From the NCBI GenBank assembly GCA_029834535.1, contig JAQMWT010000141.1:17023-81022 (forward strand): a stretch of 64,000 nt of DNA, read 5' to 3'. The position numbers and the translations under genes are program-made. Below the pieces are notes generated by a model. That model worked only from the letters and a program-made list of their open reading frames with translations, did no database searches and was not told where the DNA came from. How positions within the stretch are numbered: position 1 is the first letter of the stretch; every line of letters starts with the position of its first letter. The stretch comes from Chrysophaeum taylorii. Its lineage: Eukaryota > Sar > Pelagophyceae > Pelagomonadales > Pelagomonadaceae. Positions 31,825-43,098 of this stretch are shown here, piece by piece.

Positions 31825-32386
31825 CTAGCCTTCGTCGTTGAGCCGCCGGAGTTTAAGACAAACCTGCCACAGCTCGAGGTCGACGACCGGATCGCCCTCA
31901 AAAAGTCGGTTAAGTCCGTCGTCGTGGATGTCCACCCTCACAACTGTCTCCCTATCACCACCCAGATAAGTCAAAAGAATCAAAATTTCGCGAAAGACGC
32001 TCGCGGTCGCCAACTCGCGATCCAGACGGACCGGATCCCGCAGCAATCCTCCATCGGCCGGGCACCTCCCCATTCCCCGGAGCGCCTCGATCCCTCTCGT
32101 TTCCTCCAAAAGACACGAATGATCAGGAAGTTAAATAAAGCGCGGCGTCGTCGGCAGTCACAACGCTTTGGCGACGCCTCGCGCTTCGAAATAATCGTCG
32201 CGACACCCGCGCCACTCGGCGAGAACCGCGTTCAAAACCTCGAACGCCGCGACGTCGCTTCCTCGAGATCTCCCACATCCTCCAACCCCCTCGCCGCGAG
32301 GTCGCGCGAGAACCTTCAGATTATTCGGAGAGCAGGCGTTTGGTCTTGGCGATCAGACGGTCGAGGTCGGGCTTTGGATTCGCCAT
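31825..32386 (-). pseudogene. Small broken or intron-containing gene, family unknown
   Basis: An ATG at 32386 opens M-A-N-P-K-P-D-L-D-R-L-I-A-K-T. Protein-like segments continue downstream in three frames, with D-V-A-A-F-E-V-L-N-A-V-L-A-E-W and, at 31825-32109, A-S-V-F-R-E-I-L-I-L-L-T-Y-L-G-G-D. A GTGACTGCC...AACGAG intron of about 65 nt near 32100-32165 would join the last two into one frame, but the earlier shifts (near 32320 and 32265) need indels. The helical, Leu-rich pattern suggests an Armadillo/HEAT-like fold, only as a guess. Confidence 0.4.
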
Positions 32387-32417
32387 ACGCCGCACCTCCG
32401 CGGGCTCTCCCCGCACG

Positions 32418-32500
32418 AAACAAACTAACTAACTAACTTCGGACCTCTCCCGGGCATGCGAGCCAGGCTGGGCCGGCAGTAGCCGGTCCAGGATCACAGA
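32418..32500 (-). repeat. ~80-bp dispersed hairpin element, copy 2
   Basis: Inverted copy of 17345-17424. Keeps the CCGGC/GCCGG stem with loop TACT and the downstream GAAGTTAGTTAGTTAG tail. Conservation of the stem with a changed loop is the reason to suspect a folded RNA or mobile element. Confidence 0.6.
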
Positions 32501-32559
32501 GCAAAGCTGTCTCTTAACCAACCTTATCCGGTATCTTCGTCTGGTTTTTCCTCATCAAC

Positions 32560-34290
32560 CTCCATATCCAAAGAGTCTTCGGGGAATCATGGTGCTCTCG
32601 GCGTTTTTGAAAAACTCGGTCTCGTGTCACACGAGGTCCCTGTACTTAATCCGGGCCGCCGCCGCAATGAAGAAATTCTTGTTCGCAAGCAGTATGCTGG
32701 CAACAACTTTGTCCGTCTCGTCCGCGCAGAGCAGCAACGTGTTTCCCTAGTCGTCAGGAGACAAGATTTCCAATGCTCAGGCTGCGCTCACAGTAGTAGT
32801 AGTAGTAGTAGCTCTGCGCGCCGTGAGTACGTACCAATTGAATAATCCTTTAGAGGAAGGAGGCTCTCGCCATATGTCCGGAAGGAACGAACCCATGCTG
32901 CTCCTAGGTGAGCGGTCGATACAGCTTTCCAACGTCGAACCCGGTCTGTGAAGCCGACCTCATCCTTCTTCTCAAGTTCAAGATAATGCTCTTTCCAGTT
33001 GAGCGATCTCGATATCCAGATCCATTGAGTGAAGACCTACCTGCTCAAACTCCACATTGAAATCGGGCATCTGGTTCTCAGGCATAGCAAGAGAAGGCAC
33101 GTCGCCACTAATTTCGTCGTCCCAAGCGCCGGGTGCGTCGAGTGCCGCCAAGAGCCTGCGGGCAGGCGCAGACTCGGAGAAAGGAAGTCTTTGCCATTTC
33201 GTGGTGGAATGCAGTCCGTGCGTAAATCACATATTCTTCCTCGAGCAAGCAACTTCCTGGCCTGAGTTCTATGATTCGACTGGACGACAGGTGCCGGCAG
33301 TTGATAGTCCGAAAGTCAAGAAGGAAGGCAATCAGCTCGCGATCGTTTGAAGAACTCGTTGTCGAAGTGACGCACGTAGTTTTCATTATCCCCGCAAAAA
33401 AAACGACGCTCACATTCGAGTATAGCCCGCTGAAGACAGATTTTTCCGGTCTCGCTGAGGTCGTCAACATCGACAGTCTTACGTGGCATGGATTTCGCAG
33501 TTATTTATGTTCGGGAGATTAATGACTCTTCTAGCGTCCCAGCTCGCAGAGAGTCGATCATGTTGTGCCTGATCAATGCGGCGCGCGCCCCCAGGTATAC
33601 GTGTTCATGTTGCACGAAAACAACGGGGTCATCCGTTATAGCAAAAATCGCCTCGAATTCAAAGCCAACGCCACCCATTGCTCATCACTGATTGTCCAGG
33701 GGAGTCCAATGTTGGTAGCCGTGTACAGTTTGAGCACGTGGTGCATACGCAGCAAGGAACACGAATAAGTTGGTATCGCGCCCCGAACCTCGTCTTATTG
33801 AGGTCGAGCTTGAGCTTTGGCGATTGATTTCCCCGGCTGTAATGGCAAAAGCGCACGCAGATCCTTCAAACGTGTGCCCCCGAAAGAAAAGTACTTGGCT
33901 CCATCGTGGGCACCACTGTTCAGCAGCTCCTGGCCAGCTGGGAATGGATTGATCACCTGCTCGCCTCTGGGTCGTGTCAAGTCGACACATGCCGCTGCCG
34001 AGATTCTTGAGATATCATGCATGTCACACGCTTCGATCTCATCAAAAAATTCTTCGGCGACGCCAATTGCAGCCCGTTCGTCTTGAACAATGGTTGCGGC
34101 CGACAAATCGATATCGATTCTCTACACAGACCACAGAACGGAGCAGAGAAGCCGTGCCAGAATCGGTTCCGTCGTCAGCTGGAACTAGGCCCACGCGGGA
34201 ACACCGTCTCAACGCCACTCGAATCGGGCCAGATGAAGGATACAAGGCCAATGGTCTGTCGCTTGAAGTTTTCCTCGAGTGTCATGCAGC
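32560..34290 (-). pseudogene. Degenerate paralogous segment B, family unknown
   Basis: Counterpart of segment A. The longest open minus-strand piece is 33795-34106 (A-A-I-G-V-A-E-E-F-F-D-E-I-E-A-C-D; L-K-D-L-R-A-L-L-P-L-Q-P). Others are at 33108-33470 and around 33560-33740. Stops and frame changes separate them. (AGT)n lies near 32790-32812. No family recognised. Confidence 0.5.
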
Positions 34291-35569
34291 ACCTGGGCGA
34301 ATGGATTGCCGAAAGCCGCCGCTTCATAAATAACTCTCCATAGCAACGACGTGTATCAAGATTCGAACAACAAAACAACGATATTCCGCGTCCACCCATT
34401 CATCAAACAGGGCGTTTCGAGTCATCAAAGAGGGCGCTTGCCTTTCCCGCCACCGCCGCGGTAATACGCCGCCTCAATTATTTGGTTGCGATGATCTTCG
34501 TCGTCAGTCAAAGGTGCGCTTGGAAAAAATCGCTGCGACGTGTACCCGTAGTGCCGAGCCGAGAACGCCATCAGGGAAGAGTGCTTTTTTTGCCTGGCTG
34601 GGCATGGCCATGAAGTATCTCGTAATATCCGGTTTACCCTTCGAGGCTGCCACAACGCTCACGGCCGTCATAAAAAACGCCCTCCTTTTCTTGGTCTGTC
34701 TTCTGTTTCTTGGTGAGCTGTTGACGTTCCAGCTCGTCGAATCGAATCCTCCTCCGGATGCGCAGCCTTGAAGTGGGCCGGCCCCAAGAGGGCTTGGTCG
34801 TCTGTCTGCCATGTGCCCTTTTCTTGAAGTCTCTCGTCACCTTCAGGCGCTCCCGGCACCGGATACACCCATGCGTCGTCGCCTTCCCACTGGTCTACGC
34901 CGCGGTCAGGATGATTTTCCTTCAGTCGACGCACAAAATGTCCCACCACCACCCCTTGGAAAAAAAAAACCTGGTTGTTGATCGTCCACTTTTGTTGCCG
35001 GGCGTGTTCCACGTCACAACATCGACGTCGCAATCGGCTCCTTATTGTGAATTTCCTCCTTCTGTTAACACCGCGTTGTTTAAATTCCTCCTCATCATCA
35101 ACATTATCCTCCACCTCCAGGCAGCACGGCTCGACTTGGCTCATCAGACTTGGCCAAAGTGAATGAACGTGAAAGTGAACGTTGGACTTCGGACGAAACT
35201 TTTCGGTGAAGTGAAGTGAAGTGAAGTGAAGTGAAGTGAAGTGAAGTAAAGTGAAATGAAATGAAATGAAGTGAAGTGAACCCAGCGAATCCCCAACGCT
35301 GAAAACTATTATATCTCTGAGCGGAGGACACGGACGTCGTGAGGTGTTCGTTCCGGACGCCGCATGCTGTCTCAGGCCGCTCCAAAGCCGCGGCTCTCCC
35401 CTCCGGCACCAAGTCGAGGCCCTCACCAAAAATTCGTCGGCATTGGCACTGGTCGCACGACTCGGAAGAGAACCCTCTGCGGTCGACAGTCGTTGGCAAG
35501 CACCGGGAGGGGAAAAAAAAAAAAAAGCGAGGCGGAGACTGATGAGTTACGACGACGACGTGATGTACA
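34291..35569. other. Gene-poor stretch with a GAAGT minisatellite
   Basis: A (GAAGT)n / (GAAAT)n pentanucleotide array lies at 35206-35280. Open frames over it are repeat artefacts. A short protein-like minus-strand piece around 34510-34700 is too weak to call. Confidence 0.6.
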
Positions 35570-36901
35570 TTAATTATCGGTGGCGGTGGTCGAATCGAGG
35601 GGCCGTCCTGCCGTCTCCGGCAAGCCCGCCACAAGGAGGCCTGGCATAATAGCGCCGATAGTCGCGACGACGAGCGCGACGAGGGGGAGGGGCAAGGACG
35701 AGTCGACGAGGTAGGGCGCGCCAAAGGCGGCGACGCGGGTAACGGTTATCGCGAGTCCGTGGGCCGTTCCGCGCTCTTCGGTTTCGTAGAGCTCGGCTAT
35801 CTGGACCCAGCTCGCGCTAGTGGCGAGCATCATAGCGCCGAGGCCGAGGTAGAGGAGCGCGAGGTTCGCGTAAGTTCCGGTACCGAGCGCGAGCAACGAG
35901 AGCGCCGCGCCGCTTCCTATATACCCGGCGGTCTGGCACGGGACGCGACCCGAGTCTATGAAGCGGACAAGAACAGCGATGCCAACGAATTCGCTCGAGC
36001 TGATGGCTAGAATGAAGGGGTAGTTGAAGCGACAGCGCCCCCCGCTGCTCCCGAATATTCTGGTAACTAGAAGGGACGTCGCGTAAAAGCCAAGACCGGA
36101 AGTTCCCCAAATCAGGAGGACCCGCCAGGTGTGGGGTCGTCGGAGGACCTCGCCAAAATCCTGCTTGTGGAGAGCCTGGGGGGCGCCGCCAACCGGGGGC
36201 GGGGGTGCGGCGCCGTTAGCCTCGGCGACGCGGTCCAGGACTCGGCCGGCGGCGGCGCGGTCGCCCTCGACAACGAGCCAGCGGGGCGACTCGTCCAACA
36301 AGAGGGCCATCGCAACAAAAACAAAGACAAAAGGCAGTGCGCACGCGAGAACGAGGAATCGCCAGCTCCGGCGGACGATCCAGGAGACGCCGGCGACGTA
36401 CGCCGCGCCGATCGCCCACGAAAATTCCAGCGACGCGAGATTGCGTCCTCTCGCGTCCTTCGGAAGGAACTCGGCGATGAGGTCGAAGGGAACTCCAAAG
36501 GCTCCGACTCCGACGCCCACGAGGAACCGGAACACGGCGAACTGCGCGAAATTTTGAGCTCCGGCCGTCAGGAGGCCGCCAAACCCGACCAAACAGGCGC
36601 TCGACAACGACAACGGTCTACGTCCAAAGCGATCTGCCAGGGGACCCGCGATAGCCGCGCCCACGACTTCTCCAGCGAACACAATAGACACGAGAGACGC
36701 AGCCTGAAACGAGTCGAGATCGAAGGACCCCCCAACGCACGAGTACAAGAACGCCAGCAAAGACACCTCCATCGAGTCTCCGCACCACAGCAACGCCGTC
36801 AAAAACGTCATACGACGCTGATACGGACCGTATCCGATCCCCTCGATCACCGCCTCGATGCTCGCGCCGCCAAGCAAAGGCGCCTGCTCGCCGCGACACA
36901 T
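35570..36901 (-). CDS. MFS transporter, SV2/sugar-transporter-like
   Basis: 443 residues from the ATG at 36901; an upstream in-frame extension to 37009 is possible but less likely. Twelve hydrophobic segments are expected. Diagnostic motifs are G-D-S-M-E-V-S-L-L-A-F-L in the first helix (SV2-family-like), G-P-L-A-D-R-F-G-R-R-P in loop 2-3 and F-R-F-L-V-G-V-G-V-G in helix 4. D-E-S-P-R-W-L after helix 6 is typical of sugar-transporter-type MFS members. The substrate is unknown; organic ions, nicotinate or phosphate-like solutes are usual in this subgroup. No intron. Confidence 0.82.
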   Translation of the reverse strand: MCRGEQAPLLGGASIEAVIEGIGYGPYQRRMTFLTALLWCGDSMEVSLLAFLYSCVGGSFDLDSFQAASLVSIVFAGEVVGAAIAGPLADRFGRRPLSLSSACLVGFGGLLTAGAQNFAQFAVFRFLVGVGVGAFGVPFDLIAEFLPKDARGRNLASLEFSWAIGAAYVAGVSWIVRRSWRFLVLACALPFVFVFVAMALLLDESPRWLVVEGDRAAAGRVLDRVAEANGAAPPPPVGGAPQALHKQDFGEVLRRPHTWRVLLIWGTSGLGFYATSLLVTRIFGSSGGRCRFNYPFILAISSSEFVGIAVLVRFIDSGRVPCQTAGYIGSGAALSLLALGTGTYANLALLYLGLGAMMLATSASWVQIAELYETEERGTAHGLAITVTRVAAFGAPYLVDSSLPLPLVALVVATIGAIMPGLLVAGLPETAGRPLDSTTATDN

Positions 36902-37256
36902 CTCACAAAAATAGATAGCGTCTAAAACACCTACCTCAACGGATCTTCTCTCGTCGGAACCTCTCACGCTGTGGCTGGGCGGGCGGGCCCATAAAAAGCA
37001 TGATATCACACAAGGTAGTTTTAATTTAATTTAATTTAATGATGCCCCGCCGGCGCCCACGCACGAAATAAACCAAAAAAGAGCTACTACTACCTAACCT
37101 ACGGTCGTCGTCGTCGTCGTCGTCGCTATAATAATGAATGAATAAAACAGGCCCTTCCTTCGGGGAGGGAGAGAACACAACAGTGGGATCCGAGAACCCA
37201 GCTGTTGTTCATGCTGTTCGGGGATCGTCAAGGCGCGCGTGGTTTTCCAATCGGTG

Positions 37257-38012
37257 TTAGGTGTCGCGGGAGTGGGCCGAGTAGACGCTGGCGGAGATTT
37301 GCCAGTGGCCGTTCGTTTGCTTGTAAAATAGGAAGTAGTCGGTGAATCGACAGCCGCGCCAGTCCAAGAGCTCCACTTTGGCGAGGGCGGCGTCGCCGGC
37401 TATGTCGATGGAGGCGACGTGGTGGCGGATGTCGGGGGCCGGTCCTGCATCGTTGACGGCGATGTTGAAATCGTCGAGATCGTGGTCGTGATAGTCTCCG
37501 TCGATCGATCCGATCGTATGGGCGTTTTGATTAAAGGCGGTCCGCAAAAAGTCGCCGTCGCCCAATTTCGCGCCCTCGACAAAGACCTGGATCGCCGCGT
37601 CGAGGGCCGCGTGGTCGGCGAACTTATCCTGGAAAACATCGTCCCAGATGCTCTTCTTGCCGTAGACTTTACCGCTCACGCGCCACCTATCTCCCATCTT
37701 GTAGAGCAACAGAAAGTCGGTCACTCGACTGCCTTTGCGATTTTGGAATTCGAGTTTCACCGATGCAGCTGGACCTGTGATGTCGACGGCTACCGTCAAG
37801 GCGGTGGCGGCGCCGCCGCCGCGGTTGACGCGGTCGATGAACTCGTTCAACGTAAGATCCCCCGAGTCTCCAACAATGCGTGCGTGCGGGTAGAACAAGG
37901 TTCTGAAGGCCTCCTCGGCAACGCCTGTGGAGGCCGCGCGCGTGTATGGCTCGAGCGCCCTCGAGACATTTCCATAGTCATCAAAAGATGCGCGGTCGGC
38001 GTCCGTAATCAT
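37257..38012 (-). CDS. Tandem NTF2-like (SnoaL/lumazine-binding-like) protein
   Basis: 251 residues made of two ~120-residue NTF2-like domains in tandem. Each has an N-terminal helix with F-R-T-L-F-Y-P-H-A-R-I-V-G / F-L-R-T-A-F-N-Q-N-A-H-T-I-G, then a strand rich in valine, and ends T-D-F-L-L-L-Y-K-M-G-D-R-W-R-V-S-G-K-V-Y / T-D-Y-F-L-F-Y-K-Q-T-N-G-H-W-Q-I-S-A-S-V-Y. The fold binds small hydrophobic ligands or acts as an isomerase. The two halves are clearly homologous, so the gene arose by internal duplication. It is divergent from the thiolase gene (208 bp apart), suggesting a shared promoter region. Confidence 0.78.
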   Translation of the reverse strand: MITDADRASFDDYGNVSRALEPYTRAASTGVAEEAFRTLFYPHARIVGDSGDLTLNEFIDRVNRGGGAATALTVAVDITGPAASVKLEFQNRKGSRVTDFLLLYKMGDRWRVSGKVYGKKSIWDDVFQDKFADHAALDAAIQVFVEGAKLGDGDFLRTAFNQNAHTIGSIDGDYHDHDLDDFNIAVNDAGPAPDIRHHVASIDIAGDAALAKVELLDWRGCRFTDYFLFYKQTNGHWQISASVYSAHSRDT

Positions 38013-38220
38013 ATTATTATTGGAGTTTGAGATCTCTCTCTCCTTCGAATTCGAACTCGGCGAAAGAAAGACCCTAATGTGCGATATCCGAGGTATCTTG
38101 CTGCTTTATTTTGTATGGTGGTTGTTGTTGTTGTTTTCGTTGTTGTTGTTCTGAGGACCTGGCGAAGAACGTACTACGAGTAGTAGAGGGTAAGTCGTCT
38201 TCCCGCGTTGGTTGTTGTTG

Positions 38221-39534
38221 ATGTTTCCAACAAGCAAGATGGCAGCGTTCCGGCGGATGATGTCGACATCGTCGAAGCGCGTGGTGGTCGTTGAGGGCGT
38301 GCGAATCCCGTTTTGCTTGTCGTCGACGACCTACGACGACCTCCTCGCCGTCGATCTGGCGCGGATGTCGTTGAAAGGCTTGATCACGAAGACGGGGCTG
38401 GACCCGTCGATGGTCGACTATCTGTTGTACGGAAACGTTGTGATGGAGCCGCGAACCTCGAACATTGCCCGCGAAGCTGCGATGCACGCGGGGATCCCGA
38501 AGGATGTCCCGGCGCACACGGTGACGATGGCCTGCGTTTCGTCTAACGCGGCCATTTCCCAAGGCGCCGAGAAAATTCTAGCCGGAACTGCGGATGTTGT
38601 GATCGCCGGGGGCTGCGAGACCTTTAGCGATGCCCCTATCCGGTACTCCCGGCCTCTTCGTAAGCGGTTGATGGGTGCCTCCAAGGCGATGAAAAAGGGC
38701 CCGGCCGGCCTCTTGAAGCTCGCCAAAGGTTTGAAGCTGAAAGACTTCAGTCCCGAAGCCCCGCAAATAGCCAACTACACGACCGGCGAGGTGATGGGCC
38801 ATTCGTCGGACCGCCTCGCAGCCAAATTCGGTATCTCGCGCGTCGCCCAGGACGAATACGCTCTTCGTTCTCACGAAAATGCTCGGCGAGCTCACGCCGA
38901 AGGGTATTATAAGGACGAGCTCGTTCCGGTCGACGCGACGGAAAACGGCATTCGAGTCTCGACCCCCGACCAGCTTGCCAAGCTCAAGCCCGCTTTCATC
39001 AAGCCCCACGGGACACACACGGCGGCCAATTCCTCGTTTTTGACGGACGGCGCCGCGTCCGTCCTGTTGATGTCCGAAGCCAAGGCCCTCGAATTAGGCT
39101 TCAAGCCGAAAGCTGTTATTCGCGACTTTTTGTTTTCGGCCGTCGACCCCTTCGAGGAATTGCTGCTTGGCCCGACCTACGCGATCTCGAAGATTCTCCG
39201 CAAAAACAATCTTCAACTTTTGGAAATCGACGTCGTCGAGATGCACGAGGCGTTTGCCGGCCAGGTCCTTTCCAACTTCGCCGCCCTCGGTTCCGATGCC
39301 TTCGCTAAGGCGAACCTCTCCCGCGACGCAAAGGTCGGCGACATCGACGTCTCCAAGGTCAATCCCCTCGGGGGCTCCCTCTCGCTCGGTCACCCCTTTG
39401 GCGCGACCGGCGCGCGCCTCGTCACCACTGCTTCAAACCGCCTCAACCGCGACAACAAACAATTTGCTCTCGTCGCAGCCTGCGCCGACGGCGGCATCGG
39501 CCACGCAACCCTCCTCGAGAACTACGCTTCCTAG
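38221..39534 (+). CDS. Mitochondrial acetyl-CoA acyltransferase (trifunctional beta-like thiolase)
   Basis: 437 residues from the ATG at 38221; a second ATG at 38239 is equally possible. The basic, Ser-rich N-terminus fits a mitochondrial presequence. Catalytic residues are visible: C105 in V-T-M-A-C-V-S-S-N, H391 in L-G-H-P-F-G-A-T-G and C421 in C-A-D-G-G-I-G. Overall order and the T-M-A-C sequence resemble HADHB, the thiolase subunit of the mitochondrial trifunctional protein, which releases acetyl-CoA in beta-oxidation. No peroxisomal signal at the C-terminus. No intron. Confidence 0.88.
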   Translation: MFPTSKMAAFRRMMSTSSKRVVVVEGVRIPFCLSSTTYDDLLAVDLARMSLKGLITKTGLDPSMVDYLLYGNVVMEPRTSNIAREAAMHAGIPKDVPAHTVTMACVSSNAAISQGAEKILAGTADVVIAGGCETFSDAPIRYSRPLRKRLMGASKAMKKGPAGLLKLAKGLKLKDFSPEAPQIANYTTGEVMGHSSDRLAAKFGISRVAQDEYALRSHENARRAHAEGYYKDELVPVDATENGIRVSTPDQLAKLKPAFIKPHGTHTAANSSFLTDGAASVLLMSEAKALELGFKPKAVIRDFLFSAVDPFEELLLGPTYAISKILRKNNLQLLEIDVVEMHEAFAGQVLSNFAALGSDAFAKANLSRDAKVGDIDVSKVNPLGGSLSLGHPFGATGARLVTTASNRLNRDNKQFALVAACADGGIGHATLLENYAS

Positions 39535-39878
39535 TGATTTTTTTTTTTTGCCCGCTGTTTGCTGCTGCTGCTCCGAGCTGGCTTCTTCTCGGCGTAGGAG
39601 GAGTAGTAGTACTTACCTCCACCTTCCACTTCCCTCCGCGCTATAATGCGGTTCAAGGGTGCTGTTGTTTTGTCTCACTAATGTCTAGGTTTTAGGCGCT
39701 CGTTTAATTTGATTGGCTTTTACCTCTCGCTCCACGTCACTTAAACAACAAAAATCAGCGGCGGCGATGACCACGCAGCGCGGTCATGGTGATCGAGGGA
39801 GAAAATTTCATTTTCGCCATGACCCCCCCCACCACCACACCACCACACCCCCCACCCCCCTCCTTCCCTCTCTCGCTC
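39535..39878. other. Intergenic
   Basis: T-rich 3' region of the thiolase gene, then a C-rich/CACC-rich stretch near 39825-39860. No gene. Confidence 0.6.
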
Positions 39879-40043
39879 AAACACATTACGACGTACACGA
39901 CGCTCAAGAAGTCCGTCGCCTGACACTGTCAAGTGCTGCCGTCCCTGCGTCGGAAGAGACAGGACGCACAGAGGACAGGCACTTCTTTCTACCACTGCAA
40001 CAAGGACTCCGCCCAGGCGACAGGTAATTTTCTGTCTCTAGGT
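39879..40043. repeat. LTR-like direct repeat, copy 1
   Basis: About 165 bp, near-identical to 42940-43098, from AACACATTACGACG to TTTTCTGTCTCTAGGT. It lacks the usual TG...CA ends, so exact boundaries are uncertain. Confidence 0.7.
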
Positions 40044-42939
40044 TATGGGCCGGCCGCCCAGTAGTGCCGTCAGCAAAATACTTGATCTTCAGCACGAGCT
40101 TTGTTGTCGAGATGGACGAACGGTCTGGTGGTAAAGGCTCAAGCTGGAATACACCACCATTGGAGCACAGTCCTTCAATTTCCTTGCGAATCGAAGAAGC
40201 GATATGCTTTTGCTCATCTTCTTCGCTGAGTCCTTTAAGTTCGACAATCTTTTCGGGCTCATAGCCGATGTCTTCAAAGGTCACGAGCTGTAACACGACG
40301 TGATCGATGTGCTCCTCCAAATCATAGTCCATGACTTCTTGGAGGATGTCTTGATTTTTGGATCTTAGCTTTGACTTAGGAAGAGGCGTCCGAGTTCGTT
40401 TGAATCATGCATGAAGAGAAGCGTGCCTGTGACGAGAAGCTAGATGATAGTGCTGATGCGCGGAGATGTCCCACAAAAGAGAGGAGCCCATACAACAGAA
40501 TTCTTGGTTCCATTTATTGACGCGCATAGTAAGTAAGTAGTACTCTGTCGGTGACGTCATTGCACGTGTAGTGCTCGAGAACAGAATTTCGTCGTTATCA
40601 AGATGGTCAACCAACACACACGAGTGGGGTGTGGTTTCCTGGGGAAGTCAACGTACAAGAGTTCCGCGTCGGTTTCTCTCTGCAAGTCCCAGTGCGGTGC
40701 CGCCCATGATACCGTAATCTTGTGTGGTACTTGCTAGGAGACATCCTTTCGGGACTCCATTAGGCGGCTTAGCTTCTCTTCGAATATTGAGAGCAGAGGC
40801 GATGCTGGCAGCGTGGGTGCAGAGCGCTGACACTGATGAGGAACATCAATGTACTGGACATGTTGGCTGTGGCGTGAGCCGTGGATTGCTCTTGCTGGTA
40901 TTTCCAGTTGCGACCGTACTCTGAGGCGAGAATGCGCGTTTGGTGAAGAGATTTCCGTCGTCAACACGTTTCACGATATAGAGTGTTGATCCTTAGGGAT
41001 CCGGAATCCACGTTCGTCATTGAGATCTGCCTTGAGTTTATCGCGCTCCGGTTGCGATGCACGAGAACTGGAGTAAAACCTGAATCGTCGAGAACAACCT
41101 CTAGGCGATCTTTTCGTTTGGGCATCGGGATGCTACCATCCGGTGGAGGTGGCCGGTTGAGGAACAAAAAATCCTGTTCAGGTGTCGAGTTGCAGATGGG
41201 ACTAGAATCAGCAGCGGGAGTTGGATCCGGTTCTTTGTGTTCGTCGTCATCGCTAGGTTTATCATCGTGCTCGTCTTCGTGAGTCTCGCCCTCATTTTTT
41301 GATTCCTGTCTAACTTCCGGCATTTGCTGTTCGCTTTATAGCTGGTAGCGGGTCTTCTTCTGTCGTGCCTTTGTTGGGATCTGTGCGAGTGCTTTGATCT
41401 GTGCGATCTCCTTGTTACGGTTGACGGGCATGTCTGCGTCGACATGAAAGTCGTTAGAGGTGACGATTTTTCCATATCGCCCTTGATGTACAAGCAGGAT
41501 AGAGCTGTGAACATAACGGATAAATCGGTCCGGGAGGTTCGGGAGATGGTTGTTGCTATGAAAGTAAGAGGGAGAGACGCTGGAGGGTCCCAGTTTGTGA
41601 CTTTGAGGGTAGACGAAAGTGACAGGTTCGCCAAAGGGGAGAAGCTTTAAGAGTGGTGCCATGGGTGACATGACACGCCGGGGAACGGTGCATGTCATGT
41701 TTGTGCGCGAGGGCAGTCCATGAGAGCGCTGGTTGTCGGCTTGGATCTTATGCAGGAGAGCAAATGGGTGATAATACTCAGCGGCAATAGACTTTCCTTC
41801 GATGAGCACATTGCGAAGGTTGAGGAGACGAACCACGGTGCCTCGGGTGTTTTCTTTGATACTGTTTTCAGCAAAATTCCTCTGGTGGAGGTGGCGACCA
41901 AGGACTTGGAATTGGAGACCAAGCTGCACCTTAAGAGGGTGGAAGGCTTCAGAGCGAAAAGTTGAGAATGCGTCAGAGGATATGATCTTCACACGTGGAC
42001 ATCAAATTCGACTTTGATCACATTAACCACATAGAGGATGCCGGCCAGAACATCTTGTGCGTCTAATTTCCGTAGGAAATCGACCCATTTGTGTGCTGAG
42101 ATGATACACACGAAGTGCATGATGTAGCGAAATCCGCCGTAGCACTTGTGGATGCTCGGGTATGACACGTCCATGTGGAGGAGGTGTTGGCCAGGGGCGT
42201 AGGCCAGTTCGTCCTGTGACCAGGAGGTGTTCTGGTGGCGGAAAGTGACATGCGATTGACAGCGCTTGCAGTCGCTGCAGTCTTACAGATACCGATCATC
42301 ATCACCTGGGCGGAGATTCGTTACGTCAGCGGCAATAGTGCGGCGAAGAATCTCTGGTTGGTCTGGTGGTGTATGCGGTGCCAGCGAGTGACCAAACGGA
42401 CTCTTTTGGCGTGCGTGCTGAGTGGTGCCGGGCTGGTGCAAGGGAGGCAGAGCGGCAGTCGAAGCGCTGGGGGGGCTGGGTCGCTTGTCAAATCGGATCT
42501 TAGCAGCGGTTGCCTCGGCCAGAAGCGTCTCGAGTTTTTTTGTCGATTTGCTTGGTTTGCGGATCGCATCATCGTGAGCATCTGCAACGGCATAGAAGAG
42601 GGAGGTGAGGTCCAGGTCTTCCTCCTCTGCTAAGAGACGGCTGGAGATGCTCATGAAGAAGTCAAGTCTGCAACCTGGTTTGTGATGTCTCCTGGGCTGG
42701 GGATGCCATTGCGTATTGTTGCCCGTTCGTTCTATGTGAAAGTTCACGTGGTGGTGCGATTCGTGGAATGCGAGGACAGCACTGTATACTTTGCCTGGAG
42801 CATGTGGTTTCGGCGTTGGCCAGTGCCTTGAACGCGAAGTACGGCGGGTGCTGTTTGAATAGTCGGAGCAGTTCCGGGTTTACCGAGTGGTGTCCAAACT
42901 TTGCGATTTCGTTGAGGGTCGCATAGCGGATGTCTCTTT

Positions 42940-43098
42940 AAAACACATTACGACGTACACGCTCAAGAAGCCCGTCGCCTGACACTGTCAAGTGCTGCTG
43001 TCCCTGCGTCAAAGGAGACAGGACGCACAGAGGACAAGCACTTCTACCACTGCAACAAGGACTCCGCCCAGGCGACAGGTAATTTTCTGTCTCTAGGT
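42940..43098. repeat. LTR-like direct repeat, copy 2
   Basis: Partner of 39879-40043, with a few substitutions and small deletions (for example loss of GAC after GTACAC and of a TTTC step before TACCACTGC). Confidence 0.7.

Larger units (their letters stand above)
39879..43098 (-). mobile_element. Decayed Ty1/copia-type LTR retrotransposon
   Basis: Two direct repeats of about 160 bp (39879-40043 and 42940-43098) flank ~2.9 kb with degenerate pol on the minus strand. The order is H-x3-H-H integrase zinc-finger remains (about 42280-42420), then an integrase core in two frames: M-D-V-S-Y-P-S with the first Asp (about 42170), S-S-D-A-F-S-T-F with the second (about 41975) and A-E-N-S-I-K with the Glu (about 41880). 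An acidic linker follows (40961-41323). The start of copia reverse transcriptase is at about 40060-40330 (K-E-I-E-G-L...F-Q-L-E-P-L-P-P...V-L-K-I-K-Y-F-A-D-G). The rest of RT and RNase H are missing, so the element has an internal deletion and multiple frameshifts. Confidence 0.75.

Noticed and set aside
34668-35429. 253-codon minus-strand frame with H-F-T-S-L repeats
   Set aside because: The repeated part is the GAAGT pentanucleotide array; the rest has no recognisable domain.
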